Positions 1 through 11,433 are shown, counted from the stretch's first letter. The stretch: 64,000 nt of DNA from Glycine soja (GCF_004193775.1 NC_041002.1:124001-188000), one strand, 5' to 3'. A program made the numbers and translations. The notes: a model not told the origin generated them from the sequence alone.

Positions 1-239
1 TTCATTTTATTTTTAGCACACTCGATTAAAGGTCGTCATCTTCATGACGGACGTATGGGATGCTAACACCTTCTCCGTACGTAAATGACTCCTGAATCCT
101 TTTTTCTCAAATCGTAAACCATTTCTTTTTTTTTCCTAACATTTTTCTTAAATAAATATTGGTGGGGAGTCCCCAAGTTTTCCTTTTTTTGGGAAACAAT
201 TTATCTAAAATTTTAGTTCGTTGTCTCGTCGTGGCCCAC
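1..239. other. No gene; unassigned AT-rich flank
   Basis: I see no coding signal, RNA gene or repeat unit that I can name. The stretch precedes the tandem array. Confidence 0.4.
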
Positions 240-815
240 GTTGCGACATTAGGGTTTAGGAGTATTTGACAAATCAAAGTTTATGGTTACCTCACAAATT
301 TGGGTTTAGGGGTATTTGACGAATTAGGGTTTATGAGTACTTGATTGATTAGTGTTTTGTGTTACTTGATCAAATAGGGTTTGTGGTTATTTGACAAATT
401 GATTAATTAGGGTTTAGGGTTACTTGACAAATTATAGCTTAGGGTTACTTGACAAATTATGGTTTATGGGTACTTGACTAATTAGGGTTTATGGGTACTT
501 GACTAATTAGGATTTAGTGTTACTTGACCAATTTGGGTTTAGGGTTACTTGACCAATTTGGGTTTAGGGGTATTTGATAAATTAGGGTTTATGAGTATTT
601 GACAAATTAGGGTTTAAGGTTACTTGACAAATTAGGGCTTAGGGGTATTTGACTAATTATGATTTATGTGTACTTGACTAATTAGGGTTTAAGGTTACTT
701 GACTAGTTAGAGTTTGGTGTTATTTGACAAATTAGGGTTTAGTGTTACTTTAAAAATTAGGGTTTATGGGTACTTGACTATTAAGGGTTTAGTGTTATTT
801 GATCCATTAGTGTTT
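240..815. repeat. Tandem array of a 25-bp unit with telomere-box motifs
   Basis: About 22 degenerate copies of a 25-bp unit, for example AGGGTTTATGGGTACTTGAC plus TAATT, run head to tail. Roughly half of each unit is TTAGGGTTT or TTTAGGG, the plant telomere repeat and telo-box, and the other half is a TACTTGAC(A/T)AATT spacer. Units differ by point changes but keep the 25-nt register over long stretches. It is not a true telomere because the TTTAGGG motif is not contiguous. It could be a minisatellite seeded by an interstitial telomere repeat. Confidence 0.85.
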
Positions 816-2078
816 AATTAATTTTGATACAAATTATGTTAATGATGACAAACATTATGTTTTTAACCGTAATCAAATTAATTGTTACATAAATTACCTT
901 TTATATACATTTAAATTAGTGATGACTTAAATTACTCTTTAATGATTTGATTACGTTTATAAATAATAATATGTATCCAATTAATTTAATTTATTTTTAA
1001 AAAACATTGAGTACTATTAAAAATGATAAATTATATCACAATTAATTTGATTACTTTAAAAAATATATATTTCATTTATAATTAATAAAAATCGTAAAAA
1101 AATAGCAAAAATACGATTTCATTGTATTCTTTGTCGAGATGCACAATAAAATCTTATTTTCGTTATTTATTTTTTAAAACAAAAAATACACAACAAAAAT
1201 ACGAATATGTTATGTCTGAATGAAGCTCACAATGAAATCATGATTTTGTTATATAGTTTTTTCATAAAACATGATGCACAACATAATCATGATTCCATTG
1301 TGTAAGGAGGGTTAAAAAACATCAAAATCAAGATTCAGTTGTATACTATAAAACGGAATCAGGATTTCGTTGAACCATTTTTGCATCCCCTAATGCAACA
1401 GAAGATGATTCTGTTATGTATTGTGGGTGAGGGTAAATTTGAAATTTTGAATGATGATAGGTACCAATAACAACCCCTAAGGCTTCTTGATTCGAGGCAA
1501 AAAAAAAAGGTCAATCTAACTCAAAAGCTACTAAGCCTATTTAATTTAGGAAATTAATATTGGCACTACCAATACTGCTATTTAAACTACCTATACGGAC
1601 TACTTTTTTATTTTATTTCAAAAATACTCTTTCCAAGAAAACATAATTCTATTGAGCAGGATTAAAAGGGGGATGAAAAAAAACAACGAAAAAATAATTT
1701 CATTGTACAACAACGGAATCATATTTTTATTGTTGGCTCAAATCCCAATCACCATCTCAAATCCATTGACAGCAACAACAAAACCCGTAACTACAGGATC
1801 CCGGGGGGTGCTGATGACACGGTGGTGCAAGGGAGTATGTGCTGGATCTGGACGGAGGTGTAGGCGCACAGCAGTGCTGGAGGACAGGGGTGGGGTGGCT
1901 CAATGAATGTTTATAGCACAGAAATTAATAATAAAATTAATAACTTATCGAGAAATTCAAATATTCAATCAGATTGCAGACACGGACCACGATAAACTAC
2001 GCAAAGGTTATTAACATACCCTAAGAGGAATCAAAATGGCAAGACAGGCATGCATTAAAACCCTTTGCAATCAGGGAA
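816..2078. other. AT-rich intergenic DNA with short quasi-palindromes
   Basis: No convincing gene. Between 1228 and 1372 there are several roughly 25-bp imperfect palindromes built around ATCATGATT or ATCAGGATT and flanked by ACAAYG/CRTTGT arms (1228-1250, 1277-1302, 1352-1372). A related half-copy lies near 1700. The 84-codon reading frame at 1652-1906 has no recognisable domain and is probably chance. This stretch lies 3' of the FRS-type gene on the minus strand. Confidence 0.4.
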
Positions 2079-5000
2079 TCACTCTTTCAAACTAAGTCTT
2101 GCATTTTGAACCTTTACTGATAGCTTTAACTTCTGTTCTTCCATATCCTTTAGCACAGCCAGCAAGTTTGCTCTATAAACTTCACATCGTTGATTTGTGG
2201 CCTCTAACTCAGCAGTCAACTCTCCTATTTTCTTTTGCTTCTCCGCCTGTTGCATAGGATCCAAAAGGAATTTTTTTATAATACCACGTCTATTAACAAA
2301 AATACAGGCCACATATAAGATGTTGTCAGTTCTTACTCTAATGTGTACACTTATGCAAATGCAAATACACAAACTTTGTGTCATAATTCTATAAAATAAT
2401 TAGTAAAAAAGAAACATAAATTTATAGCATAATGTTAAAAGCTTAGCAAGATGAGCGCAAATATAAGGTGGCATCAAGACAATGTCAGATCCAAGTCCAT
2501 ATAAACAGCCTCAATTTCAAGAGGTTCAATTTAAACTTACAGGCTAAACAAATTAAACTTGTTAAATTACTAAGAGGAGTTGAGAAAAAAGATCACCAGT
2601 CAAGTCGAAGAAGTCCATCACAGACAAACAAGCATGTTATGACCAAAACATATGCAATACAGATTCTTCACATAAAATAGTATAAATAGCACATATTTTT
2701 CAAGGGAAAATTACAATCAGCCTCTTAGACTTTACCCTTTTGCAAAATGGCATCACCCAACGTTAAATTTGTCCCAATCTATTAACTTAAAAAAATATTA
2801 CAATAGACCCTTCTGTTTAGCTACCATTTAACTCAACAAGGGAAGAGCTACGTGACATCTAATCCATTCATTTGTGAATAATCTTTTTGCCCAATTATTT
2901 ATTTATTTTTGTTTTAAAATATAATTTACGAGGTTTTTAAATCATCAACAATTTAAAAAATAGTAAGTGGCATGGAGTCCAACCACCATGCCACAACATC
3001 AAACCCCGTCATCACCCAAACAGTAACCATGCACCACAAAAATCTTGAACAAAAATAAATGAGACAAAGAAATCTATAATGCATTAATCCTAAACCCAGC
3101 ACTCGCAATCACCACCACCCACTGTCACCAGGCAGAACATAGGTTAAAATCAAGATGCAACCTGTCTACAACTGCATGCACACCAAAGCAGAGCTCCCCA
3201 ACCAAAATGTGCAAACCCACCCATTCTAGAGATTTGTTCATCAAAGTGGTTTTTACCTCTTCCTAAATCAATCTTCCCAGTTTTCAACAAATATATTAGA
3301 TTTCACAATTTACTTAAGTTTTTGTTTAAAAAGATAATTTTGTTTTTCTAATTTATGAACATTTATTAAATAAACAAATAAAGCAGAAAAAAAATGGATT
3401 GTGAGGATTTGATGATATGGATGGATAGTCTTTTGACATGTCCTCAAGTGTTCACATGGTAAGCACACCTCTGTAATGAGTTAAAGGATGCTATAAAAAA
3501 CAAAAGGATTTACTGGCACATGAGAAATACTAGCAACAAACTAACATTATCTTTCCAACACACTCTTTATAAGGTAGTATTCATGTTGGCCCCACTAAAT
3601 ACAGCTCACATCCCCAAACTAGTAGAACTCACATGAAGTTCAACTAATATGAGAGAGTCTTAAGAAGAAAGTATTAGAGAATACATTGCTAGTTTTTTTT
3701 TATCAGCCAATAAAAAGAGATTATATTAAAAAACAAGGTACAAGGGGTACCCTAACCCATATACAAATTTGCATAACAGTGCCAAACAAAAAGCCAATCA
3801 AATTGCACAAGATGTTATCCCTTCCCATCCCAACGATCAGCAATAAATACCGGTCTATAAGATTCCCCAACATTCAATTATCATAGCGTTAACATTGCAG
3901 CCCACAAAAACCCAAGGAGAATACATTGCTATTATTCCTCATTGGTATATTATGTAAAGTTTAAGGATTAATTGAGACAAGTTTAAAGTTGATGGTAGCA
4001 CTTTGTAGAAGATCAAACATAAATGTTATTTACTTACCACATTGAAAAGCATTACCTAGAAAACAACAAGCATGATCTCCAAGTGCCAGCTTGGAGGTTG
4101 TACAAGGGGGGGAAACTGCCCCCTTCCCCTTCCTTTTGTACATTTTTTTTTTGCTTCAACACAAAAACATGTACAGTAATAGTATAGTTCCTTGGATGCA
4201 GCTCATTGTAGAATTTGCCAGGGAAAGACTTTGTGTACATAATTGTTCTAGTGAGAACCTAATGGCTTTATCATCTAAGGAAAAAATCTTAAGTTCAAAG
4301 AAACTAACCACAGATTGATTGCTTGGAACATCTTCATCTGCTACAAGCAATTCACCCCTGCTTCCATTGGTTGCTGTAGCTCCCTCTGCTGTTCCAGAAC
4401 TCTGATTTTTTATGGTGCAAACCTTCTTAGCAGCTTCTTTCAGAGCTCTCATGGCAACATGATAGATTTGGATTGATTTTGCACCTTCTTCAACATATTT
4501 GATTGCTTCTTGTCGTAAATTGTTATAACAAACTGGTACAGATTCACGAGAAGTACTTGGCAATTCAGATGCATGTTCATCTAACAATGTACCGGTTTTA
4601 GCATTCCTTGTCCAGCGTGTCAACACATACTGAGATGGAAGAGTGAGAACATTTTTAGCTCTGAAGACTGACAGTATATGCCTACAAATAATTCCTGAAA
4701 ATTCAAACATCTGACAGCTGCAACTAGCTTTCATCTCAAAAGAATTAAAAGTCACAACATGAGATTTTTGGTTTTCCCCAAATTTGGCAACTCGATATGT
4801 AGTGATTGTTCCTGAATCATCAATTTTTATAGCAGGATTTGCAAGAGTCTCTACTAACTCCTCTTGGAATTTCATGAATATCTTTCTCGTGTAAAGACTC
4901 GCAGCTTGTTTTTCCATAGGAGATGGTGTTTTTAAAACTGGACTACTATTAGTAGTGTCATAATCTGCTTTTAATTCTTTTTCGTGCCAACTTGACACGG

Positions 5001-5792
5001 CTTTCTCGTATTGTCTAACCAATACCTGTAGAGTGGTGGATGAATTCACATATCCATCAAAGAAAGAAATCAAATATTCATTTCCCTCATTCAAAGATAT
5101 CTCTCCAAAGAAAGTCTCCCGCAAGTACACAGGAACCCAATGTTGTCGTGAGTTGTATATTGACTGAAGCCACTCATTGTCCATGACGTAGAATCTTTCC
5201 AAGAGTGAGTGCCAATAAGACTCAAACTCATCAATAGTCTCACTTTCATGAACGCATTTCTTGAATTCAGTTTCAAAAGCAGGATATGACTGACATAAAT
5301 GAGCCAGTTTGCCTCGGGTTTCTCTGAATATGCTCCATTCACAAAACCGATGGCGAGTTGAAGGGAGAACTTGGGCAACAGTAACTTGTATGAAAGGGTC
5401 CAAATCTGTTGTAATAGAGACAGGGTGGCGGCCAGACATGGCATGAAGCCAAGTCCTGAATAGCCATATAAATGACGACTCAGATTCATTGAAAATCAAT
5501 GCACAACCAAATAACACAGGTTGCCCATGATGATTCAACCCATTGAAAGAGGTAAATGGAACCCGGCATCGGTTAGTCTTGTAGGTTGTGTCCAATATAA
5601 CAGCATCTCCAAAATAAGAGTAGTTTGTTCTAGATGTTGCATCAGCCCAAAATATATTCCCACACGCGAGATTATTGACATCCTGGACTGCATAAAAGAA
5701 AGCAGGATTCTCTGCCTGCATATGCTTCAAGTAGTCCAATACGTGATGACCCCCACCACCAAGGGGACACTGTCTAGTGATACTCATTTGTG
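2079..5792 (-). CDS. FAR1-related sequence (FRS) protein, lacking the FAR1 DNA-binding exon
   Basis: Two minus-strand exons are visible, 5792-4312 and 2246-2079. The intron has GT at 4311-4310 and AG at 2248-2247, and the reading frame is kept. From the first ATG (5787) the product is about 547 residues. It has a MULE-transposase-like domain (ILDTTYKTN near residue 64, ITTDLD near 125), a SWIM zinc finger (Cys356, Cys358, Cys368, His370) and a C-terminal coiled coil in the last exon. FRS proteins are nuclear transcription regulators derived from Mutator transposases. The exon opens after a polypyrimidine-CTACAG acceptor with two bases of a split codon, so an upstream coding exon is expected. 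No FAR1 zinc-finger exon occurs between 5800 and the transposon block. The gene is therefore 5'-truncated, or starts internally at 5787 without DNA binding. It is paralogous to the FRS5-like gene at 39450. No internal stop is seen. Confidence 0.8.
2247..4311 (-). other. Intron of the truncated FRS gene
   Basis: This 2.06-kb intron separates the SWIM-containing exon from the coiled-coil exon. It is AT-rich, has no supported gene, and contains a LINE-derived insertion (3692-3916). Donor and acceptor were chosen because both are phase 0 and the paralogue at 41610-50520 has an intron at the same place. Confidence 0.7.
3677..3931 (-). mobile_element. 5'-truncated LINE tail with 15-bp target duplication
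   Basis: A 225-bp insert (3692-3916) starts on the plus strand with a run of T, which is a poly(A) tail read backwards. It is bracketed by exact direct repeats GAGAATACATTGCTA at 3677-3691 and 3917-3931. The length, poly(A) end and duplication are typical of a target-primed LINE 3' end. The insert lies inside the intron of the FRS gene. No coding part remains, so the family assignment is by structure only. Confidence 0.75.
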
Positions 5793-5918
5793 CTGTAGGG
5801 GACAAGGTAAAGTGCTGGTGGAATAGGATACACTATAACTTCATCAAAGATTGTAGTCAACCTATGTCCAAGGAACAGTACACATCAAGTTATCAAGTTA
5901 TATAAATTCATTCTATAT

Positions 5919-6005
5919 AAAACACCGACAAGGGGGTCTAGCTCAATTGGTTGAGCAATGTGCGTGAGTTGTTGTAAACCCAGATTAAAAAAACACCAAC
6001 AAGGG
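5919..6005 (+). mobile_element. Tiny tRNA-derived retroposon (SINE-like) with target duplication
   Basis: A 55-nt insert at 5935-5989 begins GGTCTAGCTCAATTGGTTGA, which matches a tRNA D-arm with A box TAGCTCAATTGG, and ends in an A-rich tail. It is flanked by 16-nt direct repeats AAAACACCGACAAGGG (5919-5934) and AAAACACCAACAAGGG (5990-6005) with one mismatch. No good B box or full cloverleaf is present, so it is not a working tRNA gene. It could be a truncated legume SINE or a retroposed tRNA half. Confidence 0.65.
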
Positions 6006-6662
6006 AAAAAAAATAAAGCTTCAATAAAAAAGATGAAGTTGCAAATACATAAATACCACCAGGAAAATTACATGAACCCATTGGCCTACTCAACACAATT
6101 AACAATATAGGTTCTAGCCTTGTGAACTCCTCTCCACCAAAAGAACACTGTTCAGACCCTCCCCCCAACACACATAAAATAAACACCATATAAAAGGAAT
6201 GTTTGTCTGTTTTTCAAAATTAAAATATCAAAATATAGTGGTGGAGTATTCATGGGGTATACAGTTCAAAATCCCATCAAGACAGTTTTTGGTTTTAAAA
6301 GTTACCTTGTAGGACCATATAACCAAATGTTTTGATTACCAAGTGCAACTGTGCTTACTAGTATATGATGAAGTATTAAATTTTCAATCAGATTCACAAA
6401 GTAAACAACTACTTTCTTCCTATGAATTAGCCATACACAGGTTATTTCTTCAGGGAATAAGGAAGCCCAAGAGTTTACAAATGCAACTAACAGTCAAATT
6501 AGTCCAGTTCCAAAAATATCAAAAAGATCTGATTAAAGATGTTCACAACCATAATTAAAAATGCACTGTTAAAATGTTAATATATTCCCTGACTTGCAGC
6601 TCCTCATTATTGCGGACATAGTAGTATTTAAGAAATCTAAACAAAACAAAAAATGGCTTCAC
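6006..6662. other. No gene seen
   Basis: AT-rich sequence between the broken transporter exons and the FRS exon. I looked on the minus strand for the next transporter exons and for a FAR1-type exon and found neither. Confidence 0.4.
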
Positions 6663-7344
6663 CTGTTGTCCTCATTGACACCGTCTTTTTTCCATATTCT
6701 TCCCAAGGCCACAAGGGATATAGCACATTTTAAAGTCTCCACCTATAACCAAAAGAGAAATAAAGCAGGTTTCGGTTTGAAGTTATGGAAGATAATAAAA
6801 GTAGAAATAACAGAATGAGCGTATAGGATATGAGGATGTGATATATCCTCACCATAAAGTTAGCAGTAGTGACTCTATACTCATAATTGCCAGCTCTCTT
6901 GGACCAAACGATTAGAATGCCTTGCGAACTAGTAAGAACAGTCAATGCAAGTGTAACAACTGACCTATACCAACAGGCAACAGGGATAATAATTAAGAAA
7001 TCAAACAAGTAAGTATTTCACTTATTATATGTGAATTGTTTTCATACTTGCGCTTCCACTTTACTTACTTTCTCCCTGTGGCTGTCAATTTTGGTTTCTC
7101 CCTCGGAAGTCAAATCGTTATCTGGGACCGGAAGAGATACGAAACGGTACAACACAACTATCCATTATCCAGCCCGGAGGAGCGATAGCGATACCGGTAC
7201 CTGACAGCAAAAATGATTTTCCAACGTCCTCAACGCCCACATCCCTAACTTCATCCTACAACAACAATGCATCAAAATCGTACTATTAATTGAAGAAATA
7301 TGCGAAAAAACACTCACCTCGTCTTTGATTTTCCTGTAATCCAT
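6663..7344 (-). pseudogene. 5' fragment of a CMP-sialic acid transporter-like (nucleotide-sugar transporter) gene
   Basis: Four minus-strand exon remnants are recognisable: 7344-7318 (start MDYRKIKDE), about 7255-7048, 6964-6853 (contains TSSQGILIVWSKRAGNYEY) and 6742-6663 (contains LKCAISLVALGRIWKKDG). These match the N-terminal part of plant CMP-sialic acid transporter-like proteins, Golgi membrane carriers of the drug/metabolite transporter superfamily. The last two exons join in phase with good splice sites (ATG|GTGAGG, TATAG|GTGGAG). The second exon has a reading-frame break near 7100. All later transmembrane exons are absent, and the truncated FRS exon follows on the same strand. I call it a dead 5' gene fragment that may retain its promoter. 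The match is from memory of the family. Confidence 0.7.
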
Positions 7345-7879
7345 TATATCACAGAGATCTACGCTTTGTGCATTGGATAAACAGAGTTCAAACTCTAAAC
7401 TTTCCTCGATGCACCGGCAACAGATCTCGGCTGCTCACCAATTATGATATGATAAGGCCACGCTCTCTTTCCGATCTCTCTTTGCTGTGCACAAATACAT
7501 GGTTACTATCACTCTAAATTAGGCTTAATTATATTTTTTAATTTTTTTTTTAAATTTTATCCTTAATAAATTAATTTAACATATTTTTTCAACTTTTTTA
7601 TTATAAATTTTTTTCTACTTTTTTATTTTTTTCAAATTTTATGCCTAACTTTTTAAGCTTAATAATGGATAAATGATTCAGATAAAATTTGTAAATTTCT
7701 CTCGGACTCGTCATACGAGATCGTCGGGTTGAAAGGCTCGTGGTTGAACATTTGTATTGTATATTCTAACTGCTTGAAGTTTGACAGGCTCTTCCTTAAT
7801 CCTCGTTATTTCACAAATTTCTTTGATAGTTTCAAGTTCTATTCTTATATTCTCTTCTTTCTACTATTGTTGAAATAGT
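7345..7879. other. Likely old promoter of the transporter fragment plus AT-rich DNA
   Basis: 7345-7500 is CT-rich when read from the minus strand and could be the 5' UTR or promoter of the transporter fragment. 7500-7680 is very AT-rich with no gene seen. The gypsy pol remnant begins beyond it. Confidence 0.35.
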
Positions 7880-9489
7880 AGTCTCATTATCGACGGTTTC
7901 CGACTTCTACAAGGATCATGGTGTTTGTGCCATATGTGAGTGAGTAAGGAGTTTTGTTGGTAGCTGTCTAGGGTGTGCAGTGGTATACCCATAGTATGTT
8001 GTAGAGTTCTTTTTTCCATAAGCCTATAGACTTGTCGAGTCTAGTTCGTAGGGCCATGAAGATGACTCTATTAGCTGTCTATCCATTAGTCTGAGGATGT
8101 TCGACAGAGGTGACTAGGTGCTTGATGCCTAGTCTTGTGAGGAAGTCTTCAAAAGTCTGAGCTTTGAATTGGGTGTCGTTGTCGGTGACAATGGCGTATG
8201 GGAGGTCGTAACTACAAATGAGGTGCTTCTAGGTGAATTTTTCCACCTCGTTGGTCGTAATGTCCTGAAGTGGTCTTGCTTCTATCCACTTGGTGAAGTA
8301 GTCGATGTCGACTAGTAACTATTTGACAGCTCATAAGGCTTTTGGCAACGGTCTCAGTGTGTCCATTCCGCACATGGCAAAGGGCCAAGGGGAGATCAGA
8401 CTGTGAAGGTTGTTAGGAGTAGTGTGTGGCACGTCTGCAAACTATTGACATCGCCTACATGTCCTGGGGAAGTCAAGGGTGTATGCCCTAAGTGTTGGCC
8501 AATAGTAGCCTGCTCACATCATTTTGGTGGCTAGGGAGCACCCTCCGGTGTGGAGTCCACAAATCCCTTCGTGAAGTTCTCTTATTACGTAGTCTGCCTG
8601 TTGGCTGTTTAGGCATTTGAGTAGGGGTGTTGTCAACCCTCTTTTGAATAGCTCGCCATTAAGGATAACGTAGTAGCTGGCCTTCCGTCTAAGGTGTCAG
8701 GCTTCGTCCTCATTCATTGGTAGGACCATCTGTATTATGAAGTTTTTGTATAGGGTCATCCAGTTTGGTTCCTCCTCTTCTCTAGTCATAATTTCCTCAA
8801 CATCTATGGTGGGAGTTTGGAGCGTCTCCTAGATGATGGTCTTGAGGTGTTTGGCCTTCTTGGTGCTGACCAGCTTAGAGAGTAGGTCCGCTCAGGTGTT
8901 GTTTTCCCTAAGGATGTAATACATTTTGAAACATTCAAAATTGTCGATTAGAGACTTCGCTACGTGATAATACTTGAGCAGCATTGTTTCCTTGGTCTAG
9001 TATGTGATGGCAAACTATCCTTGGACAAGCTACGAGTCTTTGTAGCATCGTAGCCACTTGGCTCCAACTTCTCTGGCTAGCTTCAGATCTACAATGAGCG
9101 CCTCTTACTCTACCTGATTGTTCGAGGCTCTGAAATTGAGGTTAAGGGCTTGCTCTAGAGTGATATTGTTATGGTCTTCGAGGATAATCCTTGCCCCATT
9201 TCCTTTTACGTTAGACGCATCATCAACAAAAATGATCCACCAGCATGGGTGGTTGTGTCGTTCTAGCGAATTCTGCCAGAAAGTCAACCATGAATTGTGT
9301 CTTCATGGGGCCGTGTGGTTCGTAGTGAATGTTGAACTTTGAAAGTTCATAGGACCAGGCTATCATTCTTTCTGCGAGTTCGGGCTTTCTCAAAATTTGT
9401 TTGATGGGATAGTTTGTTTTGACTACCACTTGATAACTCTAGAAGTATGGCCTAAGTCGTTGTGCCGAGGTCACGAGTGCAAGTAAGGC
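7880..9489 (-). mobile_element. Ty3/gypsy (Tat-like) pol remnant: RT end, RNase H, integrase
   Basis: Read on the minus strand, the end of RT/RNase H comes first (LRPYF, VVVKTNYPIKQILRKPELA near 9489-9360). An RNase H of the Tat/Retand type follows (FVDDASNVKGNGA, LNFRASNNQ, 9290-9105). Further down are an integrase zinc-binding region near 8560-8440 and an integrase core around 8330-8060 (DYFTKWIEA, VTDNDTQF). The frame is broken by many stops. This polyprotein processed and integrated the element's cDNA; here it is dead. It is joined to an Athila-type gag at 9489. The stretch from 8848 on is repeated at 20468. Confidence 0.8.
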
Positions 9490-11340
9490 TTCTCCAAAGG
9501 GGATAGTTATCTCCAATTTCTTGAAGATGTCAAGGAAACGAGCCAAGTGTCGTTCCTTATCTTTCTTGGACGACACCAGAGGATATGGTGCTTCCTTCCC
9601 AAAGCATGAGACAACCTCTTTCTTATTTTCTCTGGCCAACTCATTCTTTGTTTTCTTTTCTTCCCCTTTTTCTTTCTTTTCTTCATTTTTTTCTTCTTTC
9701 TCTTCATCATTTATTTTTTTCTCTCTCAACTGATTTTCTTCTTCTTTAGCTAGTAGCTCTTGCTCATCACTATTCCCCTTTTCATCTTCCACCATGATTA
9801 CCTTCTTGCCTCGGGTCATGATAGCTTTGCATTATTCTTTAGGATTGTTCTCAGTATTAGCCCCAAAGCTTCTAGAAGAATTATCGGCTATCTGCTTAGA
9901 CAACTGTCCTACTTGAATTTCCAGGTTCTTGATAGTAGACTCTGTGCTCTTGTGATTGGACATAGCAACCTGCAAGAACTGAGCAAAAGTCTCTTCCAAC
10001 TTGGTTGTTCTATCATAAAGGCTAGGCGCTTGATTTTGAGGCCTGTTGGATGATCCTCCTTGGTCTTTATTGAATTGGTTTCCAGGATGAGACCTCCACT
10101 GCCCTTGATTCTGATTAAAATTGGAACCTTGCTGGTAACCTACTAATCCTCTAGCATTAAATCCTGGTCGGTGCTGATTCCCCGTATAATTCACCTCCTT
10201 TGCAGCTTCATCATGAGATATACAGCAACTAGATTCATGAGCTCTTCCATATATGCTACATCCTCCAACCTACAGAGTTGTTGAATGTGAGGGTTAAGTC
10301 ACTTGCAATTGGGTTGGCAACTTACTAAGTGTCTCCGTCAATGATTCTAGCTGCTTAGCTAGCAGCTTATTCTGTGCCAACAGTGCATCTTGTGAGGAAA
10401 GCTCCAGCAAACTTCTCTTTGTAGGCACATGAGCCCGATCACGCAAAATAGCATGATCACTAGAAGCCATATTTTCTATCAACTCCATAGCTTCTTCAGG
10501 GGTCTTCAATTTAATTTTCCCTCCAGCAGAAGAATCCAATAATTGCTTGGACTATGGCCTCAACCCATCTATAAAAATGTTAAGTTGAATTGGCTCAGAG
10601 AATCCATGAGTTGGTGTTTTCTACAGCAAACTACGGAATCTCTCAAGCACTTCACTCAGGGATTCATCTGGGAATTGATGGAATGAAGAGATAGCGGCCT
10701 TGCCTTCAGCTGTCTTGGACTCAGGAAAATACTTCTTCAAAAACTTCTCTACAACCTTCTCCCAAGTCTTTAAATTGTTTCCCTTAAAAGAGTGCAACCA
10801 CCTCTTAGCTTCTCCAGCCAAGGAAAATGAAAATAAACTGAGTCTCACTGCATCTTCTGGCACACCGACAATCTTCACTGTGTTGCAAATCTCAATATAA
10901 GTAGCCAAGTGTGCATAAGGGTCTTCATTTGGCAATCCATGAAACAAATTTCCTTGAATCAGCTAAATCAAGGAATGAGGATAAGTGATGTTGTAAGCTT
11001 TAACTTCCAGCCGTGCAATGCTTGTGAAGAATTACGGCACGGTTGAGCTAGAATAATCTTCAAGAGTAACCTTTCGTGGTTGATCTTCAGCCATAATTAG
11101 AACTTCAGATGCACCTACTTCAGATTCTCTTAACTCTGGAAAGACTGAAGATGATTCAGATGATTGAGCTTTCTCCAAACTTGGTTGTGTTGTCCTTTCC
11201 TGCAAAAATTTTCTCCTTCTCTCGGCGTTGTTTCTCCTGCAAGTAGCCTCTATCTCCAAATCTAATGGAACTAAATCACCTGCAGAAGAGTTGCCTCGCA
11301 TACAAGAAACACTAAAATGACCAGCAATTAACCAAATCAA
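9490..11340 (-). pseudogene. Athila-type Ty3/gypsy gag, copy A
   Basis: Minus-strand gag pieces lie in order at 11340-11032 (N-terminus, RRKFLQERTTQP), 10947-10621 (capsid core, MFHGLPNEDPYAHLATYIEI, AKRWLHSFKGNNLKTWEKV), 10539-10294, 10194-9832 (Gln/Asn-rich, KNLEIQVGQLSKQIA) and 9819-9490 (Lys/Glu-rich, ending RFLDIFKKLEITIPFGEAL). This is the usual plant Athila gag. Several stops and frame changes separate the pieces. After FGEAL the frame runs directly into a Tat-type RT/RNase H, so protease and most of RT are missing. The segment is repeated almost exactly at 21109-22958. Confidence 0.85.
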
Positions 11341-11433
11341 GATAGCGTAATTCTAACTAACTATTCACAAAATCAATCAAAAAATAATGAATAAATGTCT
11401 ACAAATTGAAGTATACTTTCTAAATGGAAAGAA

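Noticed and set aside
1652..1906. 84-codon plus-strand gene
   Set aside because: No recognisable domain, an unusual composition shift and no supporting promoter or splice signals. Probably chance.
5932..5985. Functional tRNA gene
   Set aside because: Only the D-arm half matches. There is no proper anticodon arm, T-arm or B box, and target duplications flank it.
9507..9733. Lys-rich and Ser/Phe-rich small proteins on both strands
   Set aside because: Shadow frames of the Glu/Lys-rich gag tract. The same pattern recurs in every copy of that gag.
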